A stretch of DNA of 64,000 bases from Ambrosia x helenae (GCA_030844895.1 CM061225.1:99797188-99861187); one strand, 5' to 3'; counted from the first letter of the stretch, positions 34,208 to 46,161 are shown. The notes: a model not told the origin generated them from the sequence alone. Made by a program: numbers and translations.

Positions 34208-34640
34208 GCTACACGGTAGGGAAAACGTTAGCAAAATAGGCGCTCCATGTGCGTCGTTTTCTTTGCAACGCCTGGATAAGCAATTGGAACGAAGAGAAAT
34301 CATGCTACTATAAGGCTGCAAGAGATGTAACAAAATGGTAGAAAGGAGAGCATGCATTTGGACTTGCAGCAACCACCCTAAAGAGGAAGACTTTACATAT
34401 GTAAGTAAACATCAGCTACACTTATTTATAAATCATATATACATCAATAACATCAAAACATGCACAATGAAGTTACTGCATCAGCGGAACACTTAGTGAC
34501 CACACATCAAATGCAAGTGCACTACAATCATTTGTAAAGACCACATGCCCAGAAATGATCCACAAGTACACGGATAAAGAAACATTACCAGCACCAATAC
34601 AAGTTATTAAAGGTGCAGACTAGAATATTTGAAATCCACT
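34208..34640 (+). pseudogene. Decayed RPA70-like single-strand DNA-binding protein (Helitron passenger)
   Basis: Frames at 34315-34398 read GCKRCNKMVERRACIWTCSN then HPKEEDFTY, a C-x2-C...C-x-x-H zinc-binding pattern of the RPA70 DBD-C OB-fold. Further on, 34508-34614 reads SNASALQSFVKTTCPEMIHK then YTDKETLPAPIQVIKG, as in the segment after the zinc motif. Next comes TRIFEIHF. A stop directly before GCKRC shows a frameshift, and the linking region is out of frame. RPA-like genes are common auxiliary genes of plant Helitrons. No Rep or helicase motif is present. Confidence 0.65.
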
Positions 34641-34707
34641 TCAACAAACAATCATACGCGCAGTCTACACGAGCCTTAGAAACATCATTCCAACAAATCC
34701 AAGAAGC

Positions 34708-34729
34708 CCCCCCCCCCCCCCCCCCCCCC
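34708..34729. repeat. Poly-C tract
   Basis: About 21 consecutive C, unusual in this AT-rich DNA. It falls inside the RPA-like remnant. Confidence 0.9.
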
Positions 34730-35586
34730 GCCAAATCTGCCACTGTAAATCCAGACCATGGTACAATGTCACTATTATACAACACAAACATTCACTTTAT
34801 CAACAACAATTTGTAACAAAAACTAACATTGCAAGTCTAACAGACAATCCACAAACTGTAACAAAAACTAACATCGCAAGTCCAACAGACAATCCACAAA
34901 TGCCAGCACCTTCCATCCCAAAATCAGCTTCCGAAGACACTCCTCCAACTGCTAGGAAAAGGCTTCACTTCCATCTCCAAGGTATATAAATCTATTACCA
35001 TATTAAACAATACAAGTTTATAAATAGTAGTTGTTTGTATATAAATCTACATATTACATAATACGGATATATAAACAGTAACAATTATATAAAGCCTCTT
35101 ATTCTGACAATGCATAACCTATATTTCTGACAATATACACTTTCTCAAACAATGAAAAGACTGGCAAACGCCTCAAGGAAGACTCAATCTAGGATCCCAA
35201 ATCCGCTTCCCACCTATTGACCAACACCTTTTGCTCAACATTTTGTTTGTCTAAGTACAGTAGCAGCAATGTGTGCTTTACCATACTGCAGTATCTACTT
35301 CACTTTAGCTGTGCTGCACACAACATTTTGTTTATCTGTTTATAGCAGCATCATATCTAACCACTCTAATAACTTAGAAGCATGTACAAAAAAAATAGTT
35401 TACATATCCAATACAACTTCTCTTATACTATTCAAATTTCAAATCGCCACACAAACCCTCAACGGAACACACTGTTACTAATTTAAAATTTGTCCATATT
35501 TGCTTGGACCCATTTGACCCGTTACCTTACCTGTTTAGCTCATGTATATAAACAGACCCGCCGCAACGCGCGGGCATTTGCACTAG

Positions 35587-35587
<1 letters not shown>

Positions 35588-35624
<37 letters not shown>
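35588..35624. repeat. (TA)n tract
   Basis: TA dinucleotides follow directly after the T flanking Helitron B. Confidence 0.9.
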
Positions 35625-35630
<6 letters not shown>

Positions 35631-37599
35631 AAAAAGAAATGTAATTGACTTGGGCCGAAGCACAAGCCAAACAAAACAATAGACACTAAGTCGATTATGG
35701 ATATGGAATACGTTAAAAGTTTGACGGCAGAATGATGAGATGATTCATCCATAAGATTCATTCATACATCTAAAAGAAAGAAGAATCGCACATACAGCAG
35801 TAGCGACCGGTCAAGAACGGTGACGAGCGGAAGGGCACGGAAGGAGAAAAGGCCACGGGCACGGTAAAGATCAAGAGCCAACAAGCCTTGGGTTAGGTTT
35901 AGTTTTTATTTATTTTCTCTATAGACATGGTTAAAGCTATATTTATTTATTTTGTGAAGATGTTTTTAAATATTATTGGCTAAACCTTCTGTTGGTAACT
36001 TGGGATGATGAACTAGATTATGGTTTTTAATTAAAGACTTATGTTTTCCGTTTTGGATGTGTTGGGTTACATGATTTAATTTTTATGTTTGATTTTGAAT
36101 ATTTGTGTGCTGGCGCTTTTTGATTTGATTACTTGTTTGTTGGTTTTGATGTTCTAGGCATATAGGAATATCCCCTAGATCTAGAAATCATTCTAGTTTG
36201 ATTAACTTTTGTTGTCGAGCTAGTTCTTGCAGTTAGGAATAGCGCAAGTTTAACAGGTTTTTAAAATCAATTAGCTAAGGTATGCAATCCCTTCCCGAAG
36301 GTTAGGAATATAATTCGGGATTGCTAGGTTGACTACCTAGGCATTGTTTAGTAGTTTGGTTATCGCTGGGGCGAGACCGGTTACTTATTCGTGTTTAGAG
36401 TTTTCCTAGGATTTCATTCGTATTAGTTAAGTCTGCTTCACAGTTTGGGAGTTTTCAATCCAAGAGTGGTTGATTAAAGGATTACTGTGGGATTGGGTTT
36501 CGCTGGGCGATCCACTTTCATTTTAGCATCTCAATACTTGTCCCGCCTTGAATCTAGTCGACTATCCTTGACAGGAGGTTTATTAGGCGAGAACAGGGTC
36601 TCCAACCGATTACATGAGTCAGCTTTTATAACCAGAGTCTAGGGATTCTACCCAGGTTACCAGTTTTCTCCTCATTAGAGTTTCAATCCAGTTCGTCAGC
36701 TTTCGTTTATTTTCAGTTTCTTAGTTTAATTAGTAATTTAATTTTAATTAGTTTTAACTAATTTATTTTAATTTCAGTTTAAACCCCCAAATCAATCAAT
36801 CAATTTAATAATAATAAATAATATTTTATCAGGTAAATCATTAGGAGTAATTTCAAAAGTGTTAAATAAAGTCCTTAGGTTCGATACCTGGTCTTGCCTA
36901 CTTGCTACTTGCGATCGGTACACTTGCCGATAGTGTGTGGTTTTAGAAAAGTCTAGGATTTTAACTTGATCAATTTATTTATATACTTAATTGCACACAT
37001 CAACTGCCCTTGATGAAAGCACCAATGTCACCTTCTCCGGCACCATTGTTGCGATCATGACCACCGTTGCTACCTTTTCCACATCAACGTGGCAGCCTTC
37101 TTTGCTAAGGTCTAAGTCAACGCCATAGTTTTCATCATTACTAGCCATCATAGAAATAAGTATATCATGATAACTTATTTTGATAATTTTATTGTAAAAC
37201 GATTTATTTTAACTCAAGTTAAATTTAGTCCGGATGAACTTTGGCCTAAACACAAAGTGATACATTTTTTTAATATACTTGTTCTAATCCGAACTCATTT
37301 TAATTCAAAATTATTTTGAACCATAACTTAGTGTGACCTGAGTCCCTCTAACCCGACACTAACCCGCCTAGTTTTCCAGCATAAATTTGATCCATAATTT
37401 TGGTTGAAAATTTTCCAAAGATTTGAATTTCTGGAACTTCATGTATTCGAGTTTTTAGCTAGTTTAATATTCCAATAGCAATAAGTAGAACATTTAGATA
37501 TTTGGGATATCCAGAAAACAAAAATTAACTCAATATTATTTAACATTACCCAAAAATTTTACAGAACAATGTTTTGAGTACAATTCATAAAGAGTTATC
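35625..37599. other. Retrotransposon debris, not resolved
   Basis: 35,880-36,970 reads like a degraded long LTR or untranslated region: long T-rich stretches, AGTCCTTAGGTTCGATACC near 36,870 and an ACTTGCCGATAGTGTG motif, as in some plant Ty3/Gypsy LTRs. No paired LTR or TSD was found. On the minus strand, 37,000-37,150 has a short frame beginning MMASNDENYGVDLDLSKEG, too short to identify. The remainder shows nothing. Confidence 0.35.
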
Positions 37600-37616
37600 A
37601 ATTGAATAAAGTTGGT

Positions 37617-37841
37617 GCCAATGATCTCCAGCTCAGCTGGTTTGAGGTAGGGTGGGTTTTCCCTTAGGGGTTCCCATCCTGGGGGGAGGTCACAAGTTCA
37701 ATCCATGCACACCACAAAAAAATTTCCCGTGACGGTTTGAGTTTAGGCAAGGAGGACACCGGTGCGTGGGTAGGGATTCGAACTTGGGACCAATAGGTTA
37801 GGGTTGTATAAGGATTTCCATTGATCTAAACCTTTCAAAAA
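37617..37841 (+). mobile_element. tRNA-derived SINE copy 2, perfect 17-bp TSD
   Basis: AATTGAATAAAGTTGGT is repeated exactly at 37600-37616 and 37842-37858. The 225-bp body starts GCCAATGATCTCCAGCTCAG, like copy 1 (ACCAATGATCTCTAGCCCAG), and has the same layout: forward tRNA-like head with GGTCACAAGTTCAATCC, GCGTGGGTAGGGATTCGAAC in reverse orientation, and a CTTTCAAAAA tail. It defines a family with copy 1 at 773-981. Confidence 0.85.
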
Positions 37842-37858
37842 AATTGAATAAAGTTGGT

Positions 37859-38416
37859 TCTTTTTAAGGTATTTTGCAAATTTTGATTTAAAGTAACAAA
37901 TAAACATTAAAAAGGAGTAACTGGACTGTAAAAAAAAAAAAAAAAAAAACTTTGCAAAGGAAAAGAAAAACATAACATTATTAAAATATGAGTAGTTGAA
38001 ATCAATGATCGCAATAACCAAATGACTAATAACACCCATCACCCAATGAGTTGTGAAATCACCAATAGTTTTAGTTTCATTCTTGAGTCCCCACAAAAGA
38101 TGCCTCACCGGAACCCACATGGGACTGTAGTGTGACTATGTCCTTTAACCTATGCTCCACCACCTTTCTTTCATTCTTCATATATCCAAATAATTTTCAA
38201 TATCTAAATAATGCAACTATTTTATTTATCAAGAATATATATTTTTTTTTAAAAATTATGCTGGAGTATAATATGTATATTCAATAAAAAAAAATTGCTT
38301 TTACGATTGGATATATTTTTTTTTTATAAAAATATATTTCTTAAACTTGTCAAGTTACATCAAATTTGCATATATCACAAATAAGAATGTTAGTACTTAG
38401 GAGTAACTTACAATGT
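37859..38416. other. Unassigned AT-rich DNA with poly-A run
   Basis: It contains an A20 run near 37,931-37,950 and no supported gene. The 125-codon minus-strand frame over 37743-38120 partly crosses the SINE and has no domain. Confidence 0.4.
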
Positions 38417-38423
38417 AAATCAT

Positions 38424-39563
38424 AGACAAAATTACACAGATTGTCCTTTATTTATTATTCAAATTGCACATTCTGTCCCTTGTCTTTTATTTGCACTCAT
38501 TCTGTCCTTTATTTTCTCAATTTGTTACACTCTTTGTCCTTTAGCCTAACTAAGTTAAAAAAGTTGGTTAACTTTATTTTCTAACTTTACACTTTTAACC
38601 CTTGTAGTTTTGATCAAACCCAACCCACGAATTCGACCACGGTAATTAACGAAATCATAGGGCTATTATAGAACATCAAATTCTGATCAAAACCATATAT
38701 AACTTGATAGTTACTTGTTTGTTTTAGAGGTGTAATCGACAAATTAAAGTTCCGACTGGGTTGTTCTTGTTCTTCAAATTGTGAACGATTTAGTGGATGT
38801 TTTTTTATATGTTTTTGCACAGAACTGATCGATTATGAAGTATGAATCTATACAAGGTTCCAATTTATAGTATAATTGACTGGTTTTACAAGTGGGTTCG
38901 TTAAAGTTTTAAATTCGGAAATTTTTAACGCGTGATTTTGCAAATGTTAGTGCGGATTTTTAGATGTTAGTGCGATTTGGATCCAGAAACAGGTGGGTGT
39001 GCTCAGATCTGAGTTTGGGTGCGATTTGAATGAGTAGGATCTGTTTTTGTTAACGTGGGTCAAGTTCGGTTCGGGTTTTGACTTGTTTTTCGATTAGGTT
39101 TGTATCGGTTGGATTGGATATAAGTTTTTAATAAGTTTCGGTCAGGTTTCATGTTTGTCGGGTTATGTTCGATGTGAATTCGCTTAACTTCGGTTATATA
39201 TATGTGTATTTTTATATATAAAATGAGTTTTTGTAAAAGCAATATATGTTTTTCATCAATAGTTTTACTTCAAAATTATGATTTTGATCGGAATTTGATG
39301 TAGTTTAAAATCCCTATGATTTTGTTTCATGTCGTGCCTTAGTTTTGTCGTTTTATTTGGAGTTATAAGGCTTAGGAAACTACAGGGGCTAAAAGTGTAA
39401 AGTTAGAAAATAAAGTTAACCAACTTTTTTAACTTAGTTAGGCTAAAGGACAAAGGGTGTAGCAAATTGAGAAAATAAAGGACAGAATGAGTGCAAATGA
39501 AAGACAAGGGACAGAAGGTGCAATTTGGGTAATAAATAAAGGACAATCTGTGTAATTTTGTCT
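38424..39563. mobile_element. Long-TIR (about 190 bp) non-autonomous DNA transposon
   Basis: 38424-38613 and 39375-39563 are nearly identical inverted repeats starting AGACAAAATTACACAGATTG. Flanking AAATCAT is repeated at 38417-38423 and 39564-39570. TIRs of this length suggest a Mutator-like element, although the 7-bp duplication is short for that superfamily. The 760-bp centre is non-coding. Confidence 0.8.
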
Positions 39564-39570
39564 AAATCAT

Positions 39571-40624
39571 ATTAAAATTCATGAAGTTTTGAGACACAAA
39601 AATCAATCAATTCATATAATATGTTTAATTTCTTTTAGCACCGAATGCTTTAAAAGTGTATCAAACATCTCAACTGAAAAGTATGTAATTATGAATTTTA
39701 TTTAAAATAATTTGTGTGCTTTAAATTTGTACTTTCAATTAGTATTGCCTTTATTGAGTTCCTACTATGAATTTTATTTAAAAATAGCATGTGTGCTTTA
39801 AGTTCGTTTTTTTCAAATAGTTTTGCCGTTATATGTGTTCCTACCAGAATTTTTTATACTAATAAATAGTCCCTTGTGTGTATAAAAATACAGTTTCAAA
39901 ATAGGACAAAATAATGAAAAGCAAAAAAGAAACATAAGTATAACCCAAACTATAAAAATACAATTTCAACATGTAATTTACGATTTATTCTAGCTACGGT
40001 GTAAATGAGCTGAGCTTCTCGAGATCACCTCAAAAAATAAGTTTGTTTAGTAAATGAGCTCAAGCTCAGAGCTCGAGCATAAAAATAAGTTTGTTTAGTA
40101 AACGACCCTGAGCCTCAACTTCACTTATCAAGTTCAAGCTGACTTTCGTATCTAATCGAGCCCATTATGTATATAACTAATTAATATATTAAATATATAT
40201 TTAAATAATATATTAACTAGCACAAATTATTAACGAGATTATGTAAAAATAAATTAATTATATAAAAATTTATAATTATAAATACTCTAATTATCAAAAA
40301 TATTGTGCTTAGAGGGGTTCTACACCATGCTTAAGGAATTTTTCAAAAAAAAAAAAAAAAAAAAAAATTATTGATGCTACACTTTTAGACAAATGTTTTT
40401 CTTTTTTATTTTTAACACAAATATTTTCATCTTTTACAATTCAACCCTAACAATTTTAATTTTGCCCTTCTAACCCAAAACTTTTCATTTTTTTACTTTT
40501 AACCTAAAGATTTTCATCTTTTACATAACATATTTTTTTCTTTCAACCTTGGTCCCACATAACTTTCATCTTTCGCAATTTTTTCATTTAATGTTTCGTT
40601 CTAAATTTTGCGAGTTATAACAAG
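39571..40624. other. Unassigned AT-rich DNA
   Basis: It includes a weak direct repeat (AATTTTATTTAAAA...TTTAAATTTGT / TTTAAGTTCGT near 39,690 and 39,770), a GCTCAAGCTCAGAGCTCGAG block and an A-run near 40,350. No gene. Confidence 0.4.
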
Positions 40625-40648
40625 TTCGTTGCAACGCGCGGGTCCTAG
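40625..40648 (+). mobile_element. Helitron-like 3' end
   Basis: TCGTTGCAACGCGCGGGTCCTAG carries the GCAACGCGCGGG core and terminal CTAG shared with other Helitron ends in the window. Its hairpin is partial and the 5' end was not found. Confidence 0.45.
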
Positions 40649-40828
40649 ACCAACTTAGTTACTTCACATTAACCGTAGTTGTTAAAGTCGTCGATTTTAC
40701 GTCTTCTTTTCATTCAGTGTTATCTTTCCTTTTTTTATTTATTTTTCTTTTACGAGCTTTTTGATGTTGGTGGTTGCTGGCGGTAGTGTGGCATTGGTGC
40801 TAATTGGCACAGTTTTATGTCCATGCCG

Positions 40829-40852
40829 CAACGCGCGAGTGCTTAATACTAG
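40829..40852 (+). mobile_element. Helitron 3' end
   Basis: CCGCAACGCGCGAGTGCTTAATACTAG, followed by T, matches the 3' terminal pattern of the minus-strand Helitron at 24103. The element extends to the left; its 5' end was not identified. Confidence 0.55.
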
Positions 40853-41645
40853 TTATATACAAATTGGCTTCGGAAAACATCGACCGCTCTCCCAAAACAA
40901 ATACGGAAAAAGCTTGAAGATATTGATTTTCGATTATCAACTGATACCATTTACTAACTCTAGCCATATGTTTCTTCACCATGAATGGTTTTTTTCATAC
41001 ATGCAAACTCATTTGACAACTCAACAATTTTACTTTCAAATCAAATAAAACCTGTGAAAATAACTAAATGTACGACACCTTTATTTGAGGCCATTGATGT
41101 ATGCCACCTTTTAATACAAGTGCGTCATAATATAAAAACTTTATTTACGTTGATATACAAACATATCATCTATGAATCCTTTGCATAAATAGGGGGTTTA
41201 TCATTTTACAAATTACATTTGGGGGTATTGGAGGAAAAAATTGAATTTGGTGATGCATAGAAACCGATTGGCGGTATCAAAATATTAAAACCTTGATGCC
41301 GCCAAACCAAACGGCGGTATCAAGGGGACTTTTTTCAGTGGGGTTAATGCCGCCAAATAGTTTGGAGGGGTCACCTCTAGATGCCGCCAATCCACAAATG
41401 GGAGTCATTGATGCCGCCAATTGAGTTGGTGTGTTCTTCAATATTGCCGTCATGATCCCGTCAATCCATTTTCATGCATTCAAACCAGCAAATGAAAATC
41501 AGTCTTCACCTGCAAACCATGCAGCCTATAAAACACACTCACAAGGTCTCTAGCATTGCATGCAATGGTCTTGTAAGTTGCAGATGATTTGATAGGCAAA
41601 TAGTGTTCTTGGGAGTGTAAGAATTCAGGCTTTGAAGGTTATAAA

Positions 41646-44600
41646 ATGGAGGTTGAGGTGAAGAAGGAGCACCACCCACATCCAAGAACACACCATCAAC
41701 ACTACAATCTCCATCTGAAACCTTTGAAATTTATAAAAAATCATACCAACCAAATTCCTCCCACCATGAATCAAAACATGAACTTACACCCTGGTCCCCT
41801 AAACGACGATGTGTTGTATCTGCGTGATCGACATCGTGCCTTTCACGTTTTCACAGACGAGGAAAACTTCAATGCCGCCATGATGGTAAAGCGTAGCGAT
41901 AGAGCCATATGGAAGGTACTTCGTGACCACCCTGTTGTAGGACGGGTTCGTCACCTTATCGATGCTGCAGGGTTTGGTGGCCTTATAGATTGTGGTTATC
42001 GATACGTTGACCACTCCTTGATAACAGCTTTGGTGGAACGATGGAGGCCCGAAACTCACACGTTCCACCTTCCATTTGGTGAAGCTACTGTCACCTTACA
42101 AGATGTTAACGTCTTGTGGGGGTTACCTATGCTGTTGTGTCTGGGGTAGATGATAATTTGTCTACTGCCGACGCAATAGCGTTGTGCCGACGATTGTTAG
42201 GTGTTACGCCTACAGAGGCCCAAATGTCCGGCAAGTTCGTTTTGGGTAGTGTTATTATTAATAAACTAAAGCAGGAGTTTGTTGAAGCAGAGGCTACTGA
42301 TGAAGAGTGCATTTTTCGTGCTCGTTTAATCCTTTTCTTTTTGATCGGTTCCACCTTAGTCCCTGATAATAATAATAATAATAGATTAAATGTTTTTTAC
42401 TTAAGATTTTTACGAGACCTCAACCGTACAGCATCTTATAGCTGGGGCAGTGCGGTTCTGGCTTGTTTATACAGGCGGCTTTGTGATGCCACCCAGCCGG
42501 ATAGGAAAGCCGTGACCGGGCCCATTATGTTGCTTCAAGTATGGGCATGGGAGAGGATTCGGTGTCTCGCACCACGACCATCCCAGTTTGATTATACTTG
42601 CCCGATAGCGGCTCGGTATATATCGCAAATCCCAGTTTGATTATACTTGCCTGCATGGCATCCCTTTGTATTTTTTTTTTCTGAACACGTTTTTTAACAT
42701 GTTAATTTTGTAGGTGGCGAGACCGGCGGTTAAACTTCCAGGAGGTGGCCACACACTGCCTCAAGGCATATCGTTCGCAGCTACAATCGTTGGACGAGGA
42801 CATGATATGTTAGTAATTATTTTTAGTTTTTTGTATTAATCATGCATTTATTGTGTTTTGTTACTGACTTAAGTGTTTGTTCTTAGTTCAACTGGACCCC
42901 CTACAACTCGGTTTTGGATCGACTATCGGCCATGTGCTCAAATGGGATGGAAAGCTGGAGGAGTTGTTGTCCGCTTATATGCTTCGAGATCGTTGAGCAT
43001 CATTACCCTCAACGGGTTTTGAAGCAATTCGGCATGGTCCAGTACATACCTCCCGAGATAACCTGTAACACCCCGGCTTTTGGGCCTAGAATTTTTCGCT
43101 CAATATTATTGATATATAAATATTAAACGACCAAAGGTGAAAAATAAATCATATGTTTTTGGTACGAAACTAAAACACGAACAATATTACTAGCATAAAT
43201 AAGTATTATACGTGTTGCGAGATCGAGTTGATACCCGTTAACAAACCCACTAATGACTAAGTGATTAGTCACTACATTACATAGGGACACTTGTCCCCAT
43301 GCCCTAATTAGCAAAACAACTCCTCAACACCTACAAAGCTTGTCTGATACGTACACCATCCCCTTTATATCCTACCATTTTATCTCTTACCACAAAAACA
43401 CTCAATCTCTCACAAAATACACACACAGTGGATCCGGAAGTCCGGAAAACCCTCCACTGGGGTCTGCGGACCGTTGTGACATATGTTTTGCCAGGTGAAT
43501 CTATACGGCAGTATATAGATTCGGAGTTAGGATTGAGGTGTGGTTTGTACATCACCGTTATTGTTTGCATAAAACCACACACGGACTCACCAGCATTTTA
43601 TGCTGACCCAAATCTATTTTTAGTATGTGTTCAGGTACCGCTTGGGATAAAGATTGAACGCGAGGTATTTACATAGCAGTTAGAGATAATTGCTAAAAGA
43701 TCAATATTACGGATTATTGTGGATTGTCGGTAGAAGAATCAAGTTACAAGGATCGTGGTTTAGATAACCTAGAGCTGAACGCTGGATAGAGTCAGGATCG
43801 GCTAGTGGATATCATTTCAACAACTGCTTCGACGACCGTTGCGTCTCGTCCCTGCATTAGTTATAGAATATTTATTTAGAAATGTATAATTATATTATCG
43901 AACTAGTATATGTAAGAAACAATACATATAGTGTATATGTTGCTTCCGTTGTGCAATTTTGGTATCAACTGCACCCCAACCGACACCCTCGGGGACGGGT
44001 TGTTACATAACCTTAACCGTACCCACGGCTCAGCTTGAAAAACTTCATGCTTTGGGGTGGCAAGGACACAACGGGGCGGACTGGATGAGTAGGCATGAAG
44101 CCTACATCAATGCATGGAATAACCGTCGTAACACGGTTTTCCGCTCTGATCTCATAAGGACAGCTTCAACAGCGCCCGGTTATATGCAATGGTATATGGG
44201 GCGTACCGTTGCATTTATTGGAAATCCGAGTGTAGCACCGGCCCCAGTTGGCGGTTTCCAAGACGACGGTGCTAGAATCCAGTTGATGGTAAAGCATTTT
44301 TACGTGCCTAATTCATACATTAATTATTTTCAGTTTGCTGTTTCTAACTAAAAATTTTGTTTGCAGAGGGATGCCATGGGTGATATTTACCGGTCATCTC
44401 AGGAGGCATTTAATAATCCTCAGGCATTCTCCACGCAGCTTGAGCATATACAAAACACGGCGTTTCACAGTATGATGATGTCACACAATGTCGGACACTT
44501 ACAAAATCCGACGCATCTTACCAGGGACGCCGTTGACTTGTCGGCACCTGCACGGCCTCAAAGGGTGCGCCGGCGACGCGCTCCCCGTCAGGTGCCGGCA

Positions 44601-45161
44601 AACGTGCCGGAAAATGAAGACCAAGCTGCTGGAAGTCACTTTGAAAATGACGCTGGGTTTCGTGCATCTGTTGCGGCCAGCAACAATCAGAACCAGACCG
44701 GGGGATATGTCCTGCAATTCATGGACAGTGGATTGGACCAGATGGGAACTCCATTTGGATTGGGTGGATCATTCGTACAGGGAACTGGTGATGTTGGTGG
44801 GTCCGGTGGCAGTCAACCGGCGGAGATGGGTCCGCTAGCTAACTTTCGTGCAGGCGGAATTGGCATCGGAGATAGTTGGGTGTTTCCTTCACCACCGGGT
44901 TACGTGACGCCGGTTGGACAGGGGTTGGCACGGTTTGATCACGACCTTGTTAGTGATTTTCATTACCATGCCCCGCATAATTCGTGTGATGAAGGACCTT
45001 TAAGCCGGCCAGGACCATCGACCACACTGAATTTAAACCTCTTTCCTGATGATGAGTATGGTAATGAAGGAGCACCACCCACCAACCAACCACCCAGGAG
45101 GCAATCTGAACGTCTTATGAATCAGGGACCCTCGAACTCTCTGGACTGGTTTAACTCGTAA
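41646..45161 (+). pseudogene. Plant mobile domain (PMD, MAIN-like) gene, disrupted
   Basis: Exon 1 starts at ATG 41646. After a basic histidine-rich leader it carries the PMD core: GPLNDDVLYLRDRHRAFHVF, then LVERWRPETHTFHLPFGEAT and VTLQDVNVLWGLP. Near 42130 a frameshift follows (expected GLPxDGxAVSG; the next frame resumes at AVVSGVDDN and runs to 42640). Further exons lie at about 42716-42810 (WRDRRLNF...) and 42888-43063 (NWTPYNSVL...PLICFEIVEHHYPQRVLKQF). A solo LTR splits the last one, and the frame resumes at 44008 (TVPTAQLEKLHALGWQ...DWMSRHEAYINAW) to an intron near 44288-44366. The terminal exon 44367-45161 is a low-complexity tail ending DWFNS. PMD proteins act in genome stability and transposon silencing, and also travel in transposons. 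Confidence 0.82.
43064..44007. mobile_element. Solo LTR inside the PMD gene, 5-bp TSD
   Basis: The 944-bp sequence begins TGTAACACCCCGGC and ends GGGTTGTTACA, flanked by TAACC at 43059-43063 and 44008-44012. Removing it and one TSD copy rejoins the PMD reading frame as ...PPEIT-LTVPT..., which proves the insertion. No internal region or second LTR is present, so it is a solo LTR left by recombination. It is much shorter than, and different from, the 2.6-kb LTRs elsewhere in the window. Confidence 0.88.
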
Positions 45162-45368
45162 CATTGTCGAATTCAAGTGTGTTCTTAATTACTTGTTGTA
45201 ACATTTTGATTTGCTTTATAACATTAATTATTGATTTGCTTTATAAATATATGAATATATGAATCGTTTAGCCACCTGTGATTCGAACATTGATAGGAGA
45301 AACAACCACTAAAATTAAAATCCAAATAAAAGCGTTAAACACTAAAACAAGATTACGTAATCATTTAT

Positions 45369-46010
45369 CGGTGGCCCGAAAACGGCTCGGAGGTGTTTTT
45401 TTCAAAACCCACACTATGTTGAAAACGGGTCAGGCTGCCCTCTTTGGGCCTCTTTGCAGCCTAGCTGGGCCTGCCGGACAGGTAACCGGACTGACGGACG
45501 CGTTGCCCTTGGGTAACACACGGGCGTCGCACGAAGTCCGGGCAGTTTTCGGGTCTCCAGGGCCTAATCTCGGTGGCCCGAAAACGGCTCGGAGGGATAG
45601 TTTCTCAAAACCCACACTATGTTGAAAACGGGCCAGGCTGCCCTCTTTGGGCCTCTTTGCAGCCTAGCTGGGCCTGCCGGACAGGTAACCGGACTGACGG
45701 ACGCGTTGCCCTTGGGTAACACACGGGCGTCGCACGAAGTCCGGGCAGTTTTCGGGTCTCCGGGGCCTGATCCCGGTGGCCCAAAAACGGCTCGGAGGTG
45801 TTTTTCTTAAAACCCACACTATGTTGAAAACGGGCCAGGCTGCCCTCTTTGGGCCTCTTTGCAGCCTAGCTGGGCCTGCCGGACAGGTAACCGGACTGAC
45901 GGACGCGTTGCCCTTGGGTAACACATGGGCGTCGCACGAAGTCCGGGCAGTTTTCGGGTCTCTGGGGCCTGATCCCGGTGGCCCGAAAACGGCTCGGAGG
46001 GATAGATTTA
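45369..46010. repeat. GC-rich tandem repeat, unit about 202 bp, 3.2 copies
   Basis: Units start at 45369, 45571, 45774 and 45976 (partial), each with CGGTGGCCCGAAAACGGCTC. They are highly alike and far richer in GC than the surroundings. Open frames on both strands across them, up to 115 codons, are repeat artefacts without domains. The repeat lies between the PMD stop codon and the right arm of the MULE. Confidence 0.92.
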
Positions 46011-46161
46011 TTTAAATCAAATAATAACACACAGACTTTCCATTTTTGGAATGTCTCAAACAAATAATACAAATTTGATAGATTTATTTAAAACAAATAT
46101 TACAAATTTATTTAACAACTGTTTTTCAAAACTAGTCACTCAAACTATACAATCTACGGAT

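Larger units (their letters stand above)
27248..35586 (+). mobile_element. Helitron B, outer element, interrupted near its 5' end
   Basis: Its first seven bases, TCTATAA (27248-27254), are separated from the rest, TACATTATAAAGGAGGAGTG (from 31269), by Helitron A. Joined, they give the same 5' terminus as Helitron A. The 3' end is CCCGCCGCAACGCGCGGG, a hairpin at about 35557-35574, then CTAG at 35583-35586. It lies between A27247 and T35587, the A^T target of Helitrons. Without the insertion it is about 4.3 kb. It carries exon fragments of a plant-specific gene and NUP93, plus an RPA70-like remnant. RPA-like genes are known passengers of plant Helitrons. Confidence 0.8.

Noticed and set aside
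45278..46015. Frames of 60-115 codons across the GC-rich repeat as a novel repeat protein
   Set aside because: Open in several frames on both strands because of the GC-rich tandem unit; no start context or domain.
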